Shown here: one piece after another, positions 55,812-64,000 of the stretch
Numbering within the stretch: the first letter of the stretch is position 1
How the letters are laid out: every line of letters starts with the position of its first letter
Assembly: GCA_019637295.1 (NCBI GenBank)
Contig: JAHBVX010000002.1
Coordinates: forward strand, 868,001 to 932,000
DNA: 64,000 nt
Reading direction: 5' to 3'
Origin: Polyangiaceae bacterium
GTDB lineage: Bacteria; Myxococcota_A; Polyangia; Polyangiales; Polyangiaceae
Program-made: the position numbers and the translations under genes
Notes under the pieces: generated by a model
What the model was told of the DNA's origin: nothing
What the model saw: only the letters and a program-made list of their open reading frames with translations
Databases searched by the model: none

Positions 55812-58145
55812 TCACTCGTACAAGAAGCCGAAGTCGGCCAAGAGGTAGCTGATGACCGCCGTCCAGGCGCGCACCGTGTAGTCCGGATCCTGCTCGAGAC
55901 GTTGATCCGTGGGCAGGTCCTGCTCCGTGTACGGGTTTCTGCGCGCTCGACAAGCCGTCGACAGACTGGCTCCGAGCTCTTGGGAGGCGAGCTTGGCTTG
56001 GCCTTCGGCCAGCGTGGCGACGAACAGCTCGTAGGTGCGCTCGAGCTCCGGATCGCCGGCGGGCAACGCCTCCCCGAGGATGTGGGCGTGCAGGTACTGG
56101 ATGTTCTTGCGGATCGAAGCGGCGTTCGACTCGGGTGTGTCGTCCACCGTGACGTATGGAAAGAGGAAGCGGTCGCTGTGCTTGCTCAAGGACAGGTCCC
56201 AGGCCGTCGTCTGGCACGCGACCTCGTTGGCCATGCGCCAGCCGACGTTGGCCATCACGCCGTTGGGTACCGTGAGCCGCATGGTCACGTCGTCCGAGTC
56301 GATGCCGCCGTACAGGATGCGATAGTCGGTCGTGAGCAGGTGCACCTTGTAGCCACCGCTCGTTCTGGCCCAGGGCAGCCCCGTGACGGCCTGGATCTTC
56401 CGGGCCAGCACCTCCGGCGTGGACAGCTTGCCCGTGCCCACCGCGCCGAGCTCGATCTGGCGCGCCGGCGTGGGGGTCCCGAGCGTGTTCTTGGCGCGAA
56501 AATACGGCGAGAGGATCACGCCCTTGAAGGCGGCCTTGAGGTTGTAGTTGCTGGCGACGAACACGTCGCCGATGCTGCGAAATAGTGCGTCTTGGCTCTC
56601 CCAGGAGGCGAGCTTCTGCTCGAAGCCCTCGTCGTCCACGTCCGGATAGGCGAGGGGTTCCTCTCCGGTGAGCGCGTGGAAAGCCGTGTACACGACCGAG
56701 AGCGAGAAGCGGGGGTCCTTCACCACGCGCTCGGCGAGCCAGCTCAGCGCCTGGCCGTATTGGCTCGTCTCCATCACCTCCTTGCCAAAGCCCGGAGGGA
56801 ACATGGCAGCGTGCCAGTTCTTGTTCGGCTCGAACTTCTCCTGGTCGTTGTCGTTGAACTTCATGAACGCGCCCGCGATCGGGTCCAGCATGCGGTGGCA
56901 GACGTTGCAGCTCGGATCCTCGCGGGTCGGGTTGTTGTAGCTGGTTGCCTGCGTCGGATCGATCGGGCGCTCGGCGATCCGCAAGATGTCCGTGGCCAGG
57001 AAGAACTTGAGCACCATGCGCGCGCGATGGCGGTTCAGGTTCGTCGGCGTGGTCGGGAAACGATTGAGGAAGATGGGCGACGAGAGCACCCCCGCGTGGG
57101 GCAGCACCATGTCCGCGGGCTCGTTGTTCGCGGGGTTGCCCTTGGCCACGATCTGCCCCGCCTTCCACTCGTTCTCGTCGTTCGGGTTCGAGAACTGAAG
57201 GCTCGCGTTGTAGACCCGCGCCGACATGGGATTCATCAGCGTGTAGTCGGCGGTCAACACCTCGGTGAACGGGCGCTCGTTGCGCACGATGTAGGCGATG
57301 AGTTCGAGGGGCTCGCGCGCGATCGCCGTGTTGACCTTGGGCTTCTCCGCGTCCGGCAGCGTCTCGAACCACGCGTCCCCCGCTTGCGGGAAGTGGCTCT
57401 TGTTCAGCAGGTTGAGGGCGTAGCTGCTGTAACCGAGGTAGCGGTCACCGAGCAGCATGTCGTTGTACATTTCCTTGAGGCGAGTGAAGAAGGCGTCTTC
57501 CTTCATCAGCTCGTCGAGCAGCGGCTCGAGCGCCTGCTCACCATCGTCGAGGATCCGCTGGATCTCGCCGGCGTTGGGCAGCCGCGCCGCGAGGTTCAGG
57601 GTCGCCATCCGATAGGTCGTGAGGGTGTCGTGCAGCACGACGTCGTCGAAGCCCTTCACGGAGCTGCCGCCCTGGCAGAAGTCGTTGTTCTTCACCTTCT
57701 GGATGAACGCCTCGAGGGCGCGGTACTCCGCGCTGTCCGCTTCGAGTTGCTTCTCCCCGCCGTGCTCGAGTTCACCGAGCGGCTTGCGCAGCAGCACGCT
57801 CTTGCCGTCGTACTCCGTCTTGGCAAACAGCTTGGCGGCCGCGAGATTGGCGTCCACGAACCCGGGATAGGCCGAGGGTAGCAGCGTGAATTTCGCGCCC
57901 TCCTCGTCGGCTTGGCCGCCCGGCGCGTGGCACTTCGTGCACGTCTTGGCCAGCACCGGCGCCCAGACGTTCTTGGCGAAGTAGTCGCGCTCGCTCAAGC
58001 ACTGGTTGGTCGTGCCGGGCCCGTCGCCCGGGCCTGCCTCCTCGCCCGAGCAGCCGGCGCCGAGCAGCAAGCTCGCCGCCAACGCGACGAGCATCCTGCC
58101 GAGGGTGCTCGTGAGTGGGGACGTTCGCACCGTGCGCTCAGTCAT
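55812..58145 (-). CDS. Diheme c-type lipoprotein (DUF1592/DUF1588-like)
   Basis: 777 residues from ATG 58145. Signal ending LLLGAGC gives a lipoprotein with Cys at about 32. Two heme-c motifs: CTKCH near the N-terminus and CNVCH in the middle (EDPSCNVCHRMLDPIAGAFMKFND). The middle and C-terminal parts resemble the cytochrome-containing large proteins that accompany DUF1501 proteins. It is the upstream gene of the pair, so both are exported or membrane-bound outside the cytoplasm. Redox partner and substrate are unknown. Confidence 0.85.
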   Translation of the reverse strand: MTERTVRTSPLTSTLGRMLVALAASLLLGAGCSGEEAGPGDGPGTTNQCLSERDYFAKNVWAPVLAKTCTKCHAPGGQADEEGAKFTLLPSAYPGFVDANLAAAKLFAKTEYDGKSVLLRKPLGELEHGGEKQLEADSAEYRALEAFIQKVKNNDFCQGGSSVKGFDDVVLHDTLTTYRMATLNLAARLPNAGEIQRILDDGEQALEPLLDELMKEDAFFTRLKEMYNDMLLGDRYLGYSSYALNLLNKSHFPQAGDAWFETLPDAEKPKVNTAIAREPLELIAYIVRNERPFTEVLTADYTLMNPMSARVYNASLQFSNPNDENEWKAGQIVAKGNPANNEPADMVLPHAGVLSSPIFLNRFPTTPTNLNRHRARMVLKFFLATDILRIAERPIDPTQATSYNNPTREDPSCNVCHRMLDPIAGAFMKFNDNDQEKFEPNKNWHAAMFPPGFGKEVMETSQYGQALSWLAERVVKDPRFSLSVVYTAFHALTGEEPLAYPDVDDEGFEQKLASWESQDALFRSIGDVFVASNYNLKAAFKGVILSPYFRAKNTLGTPTPARQIELGAVGTGKLSTPEVLARKIQAVTGLPWARTSGGYKVHLLTTDYRILYGGIDSDDVTMRLTVPNGVMANVGWRMANEVACQTTAWDLSLSKHSDRFLFPYVTVDDTPESNAASIRKNIQYLHAHILGEALPAGDPELERTYELFVATLAEGQAKLASQELGASLSTACRARRNPYTEQDLPTDQRLEQDPDYTVRAWTAVISYLLADFGFLYE

Positions 58146-58303
58146 CGCAGGCTCCTCCAGATACGGGACACGACCAACGTCCCAAGGGTACCCTGCGGTT
58201 GAGCGAGATCAATTGGACCCGACCCGTCGCGTGCGACCTGGCTGGTCACGGCGAGCGCGGAGCACACCGGAGCATGGTGTAGGTGGGTGAGCGCGCAGGT
58301 CTC

Positions 58304-58669
58304 TCAGCGCGCGGAGAGCACGACCTGGCCGGGCATGAGACCGAGCGCGCGCCACGCGGTGTGCAGCCGGCTCTTGTCGACGGCGTCGAGAGCGTCGGGC
58401 TCGACGGCGACCGTGGCGTGGCAGCGGGTGAGCCACGCCGCAGCCGTCTCCGCTTCGCCCACGGCTAGATGACTGAGCCCACGGTACAGGGCGTAGCGGG
58501 CAGTACGCTCCGAGCTCGCGCGCCAGTCGCTCTCGGGCACGGCCTCGAGCGCGGCGAGGGCCTCGGGGTACTGGGTCTTCTCATAGGCCGCCACCGCTCG
58601 TCCGTAGCGCCCCCCGCAGCCCCAGAGCGTGAGAGCCAGCCCCAGCCAGACGACGCGACGAGACCACAT
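58304..58669 (-). CDS. Small TPR-like lipoprotein
   Basis: 121 residues. Signal MWSRRVVWLGLALTLWGC ends in a lipobox, giving lipidated Cys at 18. Two helix pairs resemble TPR: RAVAAYEKTQYPEALAALEAVP and YALYRGLSHLAVGEAETAAAWL. No function can be assigned. It diverges from the XRE-cupin regulator. Confidence 0.78.
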   Translation of the reverse strand: MWSRRVVWLGLALTLWGCGGRYGRAVAAYEKTQYPEALAALEAVPESDWRASSERTARYALYRGLSHLAVGEAETAAAWLTRCHATVAVEPDALDAVDKSRLHTAWRALGLMPGQVVLSAR

Positions 58670-58761
58670 GGGCCCCAGGTCGACCGCGAGGCGGGTCAGT
58701 TGCGCTCCAAGTGCGCGCGGGGGCCCCGTGCCGGCCCAGGCTGGACTATCGTGGCCGGGCG

Positions 58762-59313
58762 ATGGAGGAAGCGGCGCGCCGACTGGCGACCAACCTGAGG
58801 CGCCTGCGAACCCAGCGCCGGCTGAGTCAGCAGAGCCTGGCGGAGCTGTCCGGGGTGCCTCGCCCGACGGTCGCGCTGCTGGAGTCTGGGGCCGCCAACC
58901 CCACGCTCAGCGTGCTGATGCGGGTCGCGGCGGCCCTCGGTGTGACGCTGGAGGCCCTCGTGGGACACCCGCCCGGGAGGGTCCGGCACTACCCGGCTCG
59001 GGCGCTGCCCGAGCGCACCCTGGGGGTCGCCCGCGCCCGAGAGCTCTTGCCGGACGCAGGCCCGGGCCTGTCCCTCGAGCGGCTCGAGCTGCCAGCCGGT
59101 GCGCGGATCGTTCGCCGCCCGTCCAGCTCGAAATCCCGCTGTTACGTGGTTTGCGAGGTCGGGGAGGTGGAGCTGCTGCTCGGCGCGGGCGTGTGGCGAA
59201 TCGCCGCCGGGGAGGTGCTGGCCTTCGACGCCGAGGAGCTCGGCGGCTACGTCAACCCCACACGTCGCAAGGCGGTCTGCTATAGCGTCACCGCGCCGGC
59301 GACCCTGGGCTAG
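58762..59313 (+). CDS. XRE-family regulator with cupin domain
   Basis: 183 residues from ATG 58762. The N-terminal helix-turn-helix (NLRRLRTQRRLSQQSLAELSGVPRPTVALLESGAANPTLSVLMRVAAALGVTLEALV) is Cro/C1-type. The C-terminal half is a cupin-like beta-barrel, so ligand binding is likely to change DNA binding. It lies 40 bp upstream of bipA on the same strand. The ligand is unknown. Confidence 0.9.
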   Translation: MEEAARRLATNLRRLRTQRRLSQQSLAELSGVPRPTVALLESGAANPTLSVLMRVAAALGVTLEALVGHPPGRVRHYPARALPERTLGVARARELLPDAGPGLSLERLELPAGARIVRRPSSSKSRCYVVCEVGEVELLLGAGVWRIAAGEVLAFDAEELGGYVNPTRRKAVCYSVTAPATLG

Positions 59314-59353
59314 TCGGCGCCCCGCTTTCGCACGCCCCGCCAGCTTCCTTCCC

Positions 59354-61177
59354 ATGTCGAACGACCACCTTCGCAACGTGGCGATCATCGCCCACGTCGA
59401 TCACGGAAAGACCACCCTCGTCGACGCCATGCTGCGTCAGACCGGGTCCCTGAAGAACGCCGAGGCCAGCGCCGAACGCGTCATGGACTCGGGGGATCTC
59501 GAACGCGAGCGAGGCATCACCATCTTCGCCAAACACGCCAGTGTGCGCTGGAAGGATCTGGTCTTCAACATCATCGACACGCCGGGCCACGCCGATTTTG
59601 GTGGTGAGGTCGAGCGCACCCTGAAGATGGCGGACGGCGCGCTGCTGCTGGTCGACGCCGCCGAAGGTCCGCTGCCGCAGACCCGGTTCGTGCTCAAGCA
59701 GGCCATCGAGTTGGGCTTGGCGATCATCGTGGTGATCAACAAGATCGATCGCACGGACGCGCGCGCCGAGGACGTCGTGGACGAAGTCTTCTCCCTCTTC
59801 TGCGACCTCAGCGCCAGCGACGCGCAGGCGGCGTTCCCGACCTTGTACGCGGTCGGGCGCCGCGGCGTCTGCAAGCGCGCGCTGGGCGATCCGGACGGAG
59901 ACCTCACGCCGCTGTTCGAGACCTTGCGGGACGCGGTGCCCCCGCCGCGGGGGGATGCGTCGGCCCCGCTGCAGATGCTGGTCCACAACGTGGAGCACGA
60001 CGACTACGTCGGGCGCCTGGCGATCGGCCGCGTGTGGCGCGGGCGCTTGGCGGTCGGTCGCGAGGTCGAGATCATCGCGGAGCAGTCCCGCTCGCGCGCG
60101 CGACTGTCGAGCCTGTTCGGCTTCGAGGGCAACCGCCGGGTCCGCATCGATGCCGCCGAGGCTGGCGACATCGTCGCCATCGCGGGGCTCGCCGACGTGC
60201 AGATCGGCGACACGGTCGCCGAGCCCGAGCAGGCCGAGGCCTTGCCGCGCATCGCGGTAGAGGAGCCCACGATCAAGATCAGCTTCTGCGTGAACACCGC
60301 TCCGACGGCGGGCAAGGCCGGCCGCTGGGTCACCTCGCGTCACCTGCGGGAGCGGCTGCTGAAGGAGACCAAGCGGAATTTGGCGCTGCGGGTGGAGGAG
60401 ACCGACGAGCCCGACGTGTTCGTGGTGTACGGTCGCGGCGAGCTGATGCTGTGCGTGCTCGCGGAGACCATGCGTCGCGAAGGCTACGAGCTGATGCTCG
60501 GCATGCCGGAGGTGGTCACCAAGGAGATCGACGGCGTCCGAGTCGAGCCCGTCGAGCGCGTGGTCGTCGATGTCCCGGACGAGCACGTGGGGGTCGTCAC
60601 GCAGGCGCTGGGCGAGCGCCGCGGCCAGATGGAGCGCATGCATCAGCTGGGCTCGGGTCGCGTGCGGCTGGAGTTCCGCGTGCCCTCCCGCGGGCTGATC
60701 GGGTTCCGCTCCGAGTTCTTGACGGAGACCCGCGGAACCGGCCTGCTCAACACCCTGCTCGAGGGTTGGGAACCCTACGGCGGCGCCATGCTGCGCCGGA
60801 AGAACGGCGCGCTGGTCGCGGACCGCAGCGGGACCGCCACCCCCTACGCGCTGTTCCAGCTCCAGCCGCGCGGGGTCATGTTCATCGAGCCCGGCACCGA
60901 GGTGTACGAGGGCATGGTCGTAGGCGAGAACAACCGACCGAACGACCTGGACGTCAACGTGACCCGCGAGAAGAAGCTGACCAACATTCGCGCGGCGGGT
61001 CGCGACGAGAACGTCATCCTGGCGCCGCCCCGGCGGCTCACGATCGACACGGCGCTCGAGTTCATCGACCGCGACGAGCTGGTCGAGGTGACGCCAGACG
61101 CCGTGCGCCTCCGCAAGCGCGTGCTGCTCGGCGCCCGTCGCCCACGCCGCGACGACGAGGTCAGAGCTTCGCGCTGA
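59354..61177 (+). CDS. typA: GTP-binding protein TypA/BipA
   Basis: 607 residues from ATG 59354. GTPase motifs: HVDHGKTT (G1), ERGITI (G2), DTPGHADF (G3), NKID (G4). Domains follow the EF-G-like order. The C-terminal domain carries RGLIGFRSEFLTETRGTGLLNTL and GTEVYEGMVVGENNRPNDLDVN. BipA binds the ribosome and helps 50S assembly under stress and at low temperature. Its last 17 bp overlap the end of the convergent hflX. Confidence 0.97.
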   Translation: MSNDHLRNVAIIAHVDHGKTTLVDAMLRQTGSLKNAEASAERVMDSGDLERERGITIFAKHASVRWKDLVFNIIDTPGHADFGGEVERTLKMADGALLLVDAAEGPLPQTRFVLKQAIELGLAIIVVINKIDRTDARAEDVVDEVFSLFCDLSASDAQAAFPTLYAVGRRGVCKRALGDPDGDLTPLFETLRDAVPPPRGDASAPLQMLVHNVEHDDYVGRLAIGRVWRGRLAVGREVEIIAEQSRSRARLSSLFGFEGNRRVRIDAAEAGDIVAIAGLADVQIGDTVAEPEQAEALPRIAVEEPTIKISFCVNTAPTAGKAGRWVTSRHLRERLLKETKRNLALRVEETDEPDVFVVYGRGELMLCVLAETMRREGYELMLGMPEVVTKEIDGVRVEPVERVVVDVPDEHVGVVTQALGERRGQMERMHQLGSGRVRLEFRVPSRGLIGFRSEFLTETRGTGLLNTLLEGWEPYGGAMLRRKNGALVADRSGTATPYALFQLQPRGVMFIEPGTEVYEGMVVGENNRPNDLDVNVTREKKLTNIRAAGRDENVILAPPRRLTIDTALEFIDRDELVEVTPDAVRLRKRVLLGARRPRRDDEVRASR

Positions 61178-62849
61178 GCTCGGGACTCGGCGGCGGCAGG
61201 TCCGGCGCCGTCGCCCACGCGGGGAGCTCCGCTTCGATGCGCTCGAGCAAGGCGTGGGTGCTGTCCCGCTGCAGCGCGGACACGCACACCGAGCGCTCCC
61301 GCTCCGCCAGCGAAGCACGCTGCGCCTCGTCGAGACGATCGACCTTGTTGTACACCGTCAGCCGGGGGATGCGCTCGAGATCGAGCTCCTGCAGCAGGCG
61401 CTCGGTGGTCGCCTCGTGGTCCTCGTGCTCCGGGTCCGAAGCGTCCACGACCTCGAGCAGTAGGTCCGCGTCGGCCGCCTCTTCGAAGGTGGCGCGGAAG
61501 GCGGCGAACAGCTCCTTGGGCATCTCGCGGATGAAGCCCACGGTGTCGGTCAGGACTGCCACGCGGCCGGCTCCGAGCTCGAGCCGCCGGGCGCGGGTAT
61601 CGAGGGTCGCGAACAGGCGATTCTCCGCGAGCACTCCCGCGCCTGTCAGCGTGTTGAGCAGGGTGCTCTTGCCCGCGTTCGTGTAGCCCACGATGGCGAC
61701 CACCGGCAGCTCGCCCGAGCTGCGCCGCCGCCGTCGCTCTGCGCGCTGCCGTGCGAGGCGCGCGAGCTCCCGCTCCAGGCGCGTGACGCGTTCGCGCGCG
61801 CGCCGTCGCCCGATCTCGAGCGTCGTCTCGCCCGGCCCCCGCCCGCCGATGCCGCCGGTGAGGCGGCTGAGCGCGTCGTCCTTCTGGCCGAGCCGCGGCA
61901 GGGTGTACTTGAGCTGTGCCAGCTCGACCTGGAGCTTGCCGTCTCGCGTCTCGGCGCGCTGAGCGAAGATGTCCAAGATGAGCTGGGTTCGGTCGATGAC
62001 CTTCAGGTCAGTCTGCTCCGCGATGCCGCTGGCCTGGGCCGGCGTCAGGTCCAGGTCGAAGATCAAGGTCTCCACGTCCAGCTCGATGGCGCGCATCACG
62101 ACCTGCTCGAGCTTGCCCTTGCCCAGCACGAACTTGGGATCGACGCGCTCCCGTAGCTGGGTGATCTGGTCGGCGACCTCGACGCCCGCCGTCTCGGCCA
62201 GGCTGCGAAGCTCGGACAGGCGCGATGCTGCACGCTGGCTGCCGCCACGACGCTTGTCCCCCACGTGGACCAGTATTGCGCGCCCGTCCTTGGCGCGCAC
62301 CTCTCGCCCGCGAGCGCTCTCGGCGAACTCCCGCTCGAGGGCGGCGATGAGCTCACCGAAGTGGGGTTGCGGGCTGCCGTAGGATAGGGGCCCGACGACC
62401 TCGTAAGGCGTACCCGTGCCCGCGGATGCCGGCACGTTGTAGGCCCAGGTCATGGAGCGGGGCTCACCCTCCGGCGAGAGCAGCACCGCTGCGACGAGAT
62501 CCAGGCGCAGGCGGGTCAGGTCGACGAGGTCGTCCTGCGTCAGCCCTTCGTTGAAGAGGTGGGTGTGGACCAAGCGGAGCGCGCGAAATCTCCCGTGCGC
62601 GGCGCGCAGCCGGCCAACGTCGGGCAGCATCAGGCCCGTTGGGCTGCCCACGATGACCGTGTCTACGCTGCCCGAGCGGTGCACCAGTGCGCCGACCTGA
62701 CGACCCGTCTCGCGGGAGGCTTCGGCCAGCGACCGAACGAGCTCCGGCGTAGCGATGCGGTCGGGCGGAACGCGGCGGCGATAGATTCGCTCTAGGGACT
62801 TCTGGGCGCCGGTGCCGAGACCCGTGGTGTTGCCGAAGACGTCGGGCAT
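61161..62849 (-). CDS. hflX: GTPase HflX, long form
   Basis: 562 residues from ATG 62849 (MPDVFGNTTGLGTGAQKS); an earlier ATG at 62942 would add an unlikely leader and overlap thrB. The N-terminal extra domain (about 1-180, SVDTVIVGSPTGLML, LVHTHLFNEGLT) is found in long HflX proteins of this phylum. Then come the HflX core helical domain and the glycine-rich GGIGGRGPGETTLEIGRRR, and a G domain with GYTNAGKST (G1), DTVGFI (G3) and NKVD (G4). HflX splits stalled or hibernating ribosomes. It overlaps bipA by 17 bp tail to tail. Confidence 0.93.
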   Translation of the reverse strand: MPDVFGNTTGLGTGAQKSLERIYRRRVPPDRIATPELVRSLAEASRETGRQVGALVHRSGSVDTVIVGSPTGLMLPDVGRLRAAHGRFRALRLVHTHLFNEGLTQDDLVDLTRLRLDLVAAVLLSPEGEPRSMTWAYNVPASAGTGTPYEVVGPLSYGSPQPHFGELIAALEREFAESARGREVRAKDGRAILVHVGDKRRGGSQRAASRLSELRSLAETAGVEVADQITQLRERVDPKFVLGKGKLEQVVMRAIELDVETLIFDLDLTPAQASGIAEQTDLKVIDRTQLILDIFAQRAETRDGKLQVELAQLKYTLPRLGQKDDALSRLTGGIGGRGPGETTLEIGRRRARERVTRLERELARLARQRAERRRRRSSGELPVVAIVGYTNAGKSTLLNTLTGAGVLAENRLFATLDTRARRLELGAGRVAVLTDTVGFIREMPKELFAAFRATFEEAADADLLLEVVDASDPEHEDHEATTERLLQELDLERIPRLTVYNKVDRLDEAQRASLAERERSVCVSALQRDSTHALLERIEAELPAWATAPDLPPPSPELSAKL

Positions 62850-62917
62850 GCTGTATCGGGAGCCGAGCGAACGAAACAACCGTAGCGTCTCCGCAGTCGG
62901 CTCGCAAGCGCCCGAGG

Positions 62918-63874
62918 ATGTGTTCTGATGGGGGCTTGGCACGGCTTACTCCGCTCGATCTAGGCGAGGTGCGCGCCGCGCTCGGCCCGGCGGGGCCGGA
63001 TCTCTCGAGCCTCGACGCGCTGGACGCGGGCAGCGTGAACTCGAACTTCCTGGGCATCGATGGCGCGGGGACGCGCTATTTCTTGCGCCTCTACGAAGAG
63101 CAAGGCGTCGAGGGCGCGCGCAGGGAGCTCGCCGTGCTCGAGCAGCTCTCTGCCGCGGGCGTGCCGGTCGTGGCAGCGCGCGCACACCAGGGTCGACCCT
63201 GGCTCGGTGTGGCCGCCGGCAAGCCGCTGGCGGTCTTCCCCTGGCGAGAGGGGCACATGCTCTGCCAGCGGGCGGTGACCCCCGACGCAGCCCGGCGGGT
63301 GGGTCGTGCGCTGGCGCAGGTACACAGCGCGCCGGTGGAGGGTGCGCCGGCGGATCGCTTCGACCCAGCGGAGCTCGTCCGCCGGCTCGAGCGAGTGCAG
63401 CGAGAGTCCCGGGCCCTCGCCCCGGACGCGCGACGGGTGGAGCGCGAGCTTCTGCGCGTACGCGCCAGCCGAGACAGCGCGCTGCCGCGTGGGCTGATCC
63501 ACGGTGACCTGTTTCGAGACAACGTGCTCTGGCAAGGCGAGCGGATCTCCGCGCTGCTCGACTTCGAGAGTGCCTGCGACGGTCCGTACGTGTACGACCT
63601 GGCGGTGTGCTTGCTCGCCTGGTGCCACGGTGACGTCTTCGAGCCGCCGCTGCTCACGGCGATGAGCGAGGGCTATCAGGAGGTGCGCCCGCTCGGCGCC
63701 GCCGAGCGCGCCGCCCTGCCTACCGAGGCGGCCCTCGCGGCCCTGCGCTTCGCCACCACACGCATGACCGACTTCTCGCTTCGGGCACCGGCGGATCAGC
63801 CCCCGCTGCGCGACTATCGCCGTTTCCTGCGGCGGCTCGAGGCGGTGGAGGGCGGCGCGCTCGACGGCCTGTAG
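62918..63874 (+). CDS. thrB: Homoserine kinase (APH-fold)
   Basis: 318 residues from ATG 62918; a TTG at 62936 would give ARLTPLDLGEV, also typical of the family. The protein has the ThrB type II pattern: LTPLDLGEVRAALG, NSNFLGIDGAGTRYFLRLYEE, catalytic HGDLFRDNVLWQGE and LLDFESACDGPYVYDLAVCLLAWC, which hold the APH-type catalytic Asp and Mg residues. It phosphorylates homoserine in threonine synthesis. It is divergent from hflX. Confidence 0.92.
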   Translation: MCSDGGLARLTPLDLGEVRAALGPAGPDLSSLDALDAGSVNSNFLGIDGAGTRYFLRLYEEQGVEGARRELAVLEQLSAAGVPVVAARAHQGRPWLGVAAGKPLAVFPWREGHMLCQRAVTPDAARRVGRALAQVHSAPVEGAPADRFDPAELVRRLERVQRESRALAPDARRVERELLRVRASRDSALPRGLIHGDLFRDNVLWQGERISALLDFESACDGPYVYDLAVCLLAWCHGDVFEPPLLTAMSEGYQEVRPLGAAERAALPTEAALAALRFATTRMTDFSLRAPADQPPLRDYRRFLRRLEAVEGGALDGL

Positions 63875-64000
63875 CCCCGGCAATATTCTAGGCCGGCGGC
63901 GCGTTCGGCCGTGTTGTATACCTCGACGAGAGCACGCGCGCGCGACGCGGCGCGTCGGAGGACGAGAGCGCTTGGCAAGAATTGGACAGCTCGATTTCGA
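63875..64000. other. Right-edge intergenic sequence
   Basis: 126 bp after thrB, ending at the window edge. I see no coding frame. A TTGGCA at 63972 could be a -35 box for a gene beyond the edge. A CAAGAATTG core here is also found at 29460 (see findings). Confidence 0.5.

Overview
The window reads as chromosomal DNA of a high-GC myxobacterium (Myxococcota, probably Polyangiales-like). The signs are very high GC, a MYXO-CTERM sorting tail on a secreted protease, an FHA-sigma54 activator, a zinc-ribbon Ser/Thr kinase, tandem FGE-sulfatase-domain lipoproteins, a giant TPR protein and many outer-membrane or lipoprotein genes of unknown role. I see no prophage, intact insertion sequence or CRISPR array. 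No gene-free stretch exceeds about 180 bases.

Layout. 1-10.5 kb: one giant TPR protein, cut at its 5' end by the window edge. 10.5-17.5 kb: an outer-membrane barrel, an FHA-sigma54 activator, a two-gene envelope operon (Pro/Ala-rich membrane protein, TPR-PEGA protein), an N-acetylmuramoyl-alanine amidase lipoprotein and a NUDIX hydrolase. 17.6-23 kb: DksA-type regulator, uvrA, and two tandem FGE-domain proteins. 23-29.5 kb: a CAU tRNA, a coiled-coil zinc-ribbon protein, a Ser/Thr kinase, a lipoprotein, a PrkA-type kinase and an APC permease. 29.5-31.7 kb: a cluster of inverted repeats, a Sec-containing peroxiredoxin-like gene, a TonB-C protein and tRNA-Met. 31.7-38.4 kb: MYXO-CTERM subtilase, REC-XRE regulator, HD phosphohydrolase, selD and a cytochrome c. 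38.6-48.5 kb: radical SAM/SPASM protein, YwiC-like protein, a degenerate-kinase protein, a two-UGA beta-barrel/thioredoxin fusion, beta-carbonic anhydrase, a Cys-rich lipoprotein, M23 peptidase, dienelactone hydrolase and a SAM methyltransferase. 48.5-64 kb: tRNA-Pro, etfBA, nadB, patatin, a tandem Tudor-like lipoprotein, a DUF1501/cytochrome pair, XRE-cupin regulator, bipA, hflX and thrB.

The most notable result is a set of genes that need UGA read as selenocysteine. (1) The peroxiredoxin-like gene has an in-frame UGA at the first redox position of its CxxC motif, giving UxxC. (2) selD itself has UGA at its catalytic Cys position (residue 15), with a strong Shine-Dalgarno upstream and a candidate bacterial SECIS hairpin downstream. 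(3) A beta-barrel/His-rich linker/thioredoxin fusion has two UGAs three codons apart, directly after a classical signal peptide (U27-A-A-U30). A hairpin with a G-rich loop lies 11 nt downstream. UGA ends many ordinary genes here, so this is local recoding and not a variant code. Routine gene calling would truncate all three. selA, selB and tRNA-Sec are not in the window and must lie elsewhere if this reading is right.

These three genes suggest envelope thiol/selenol redox chemistry together with selenophosphate supply. The barrel fusion looks least described. All functional statements are read from sequence; no searches were run.
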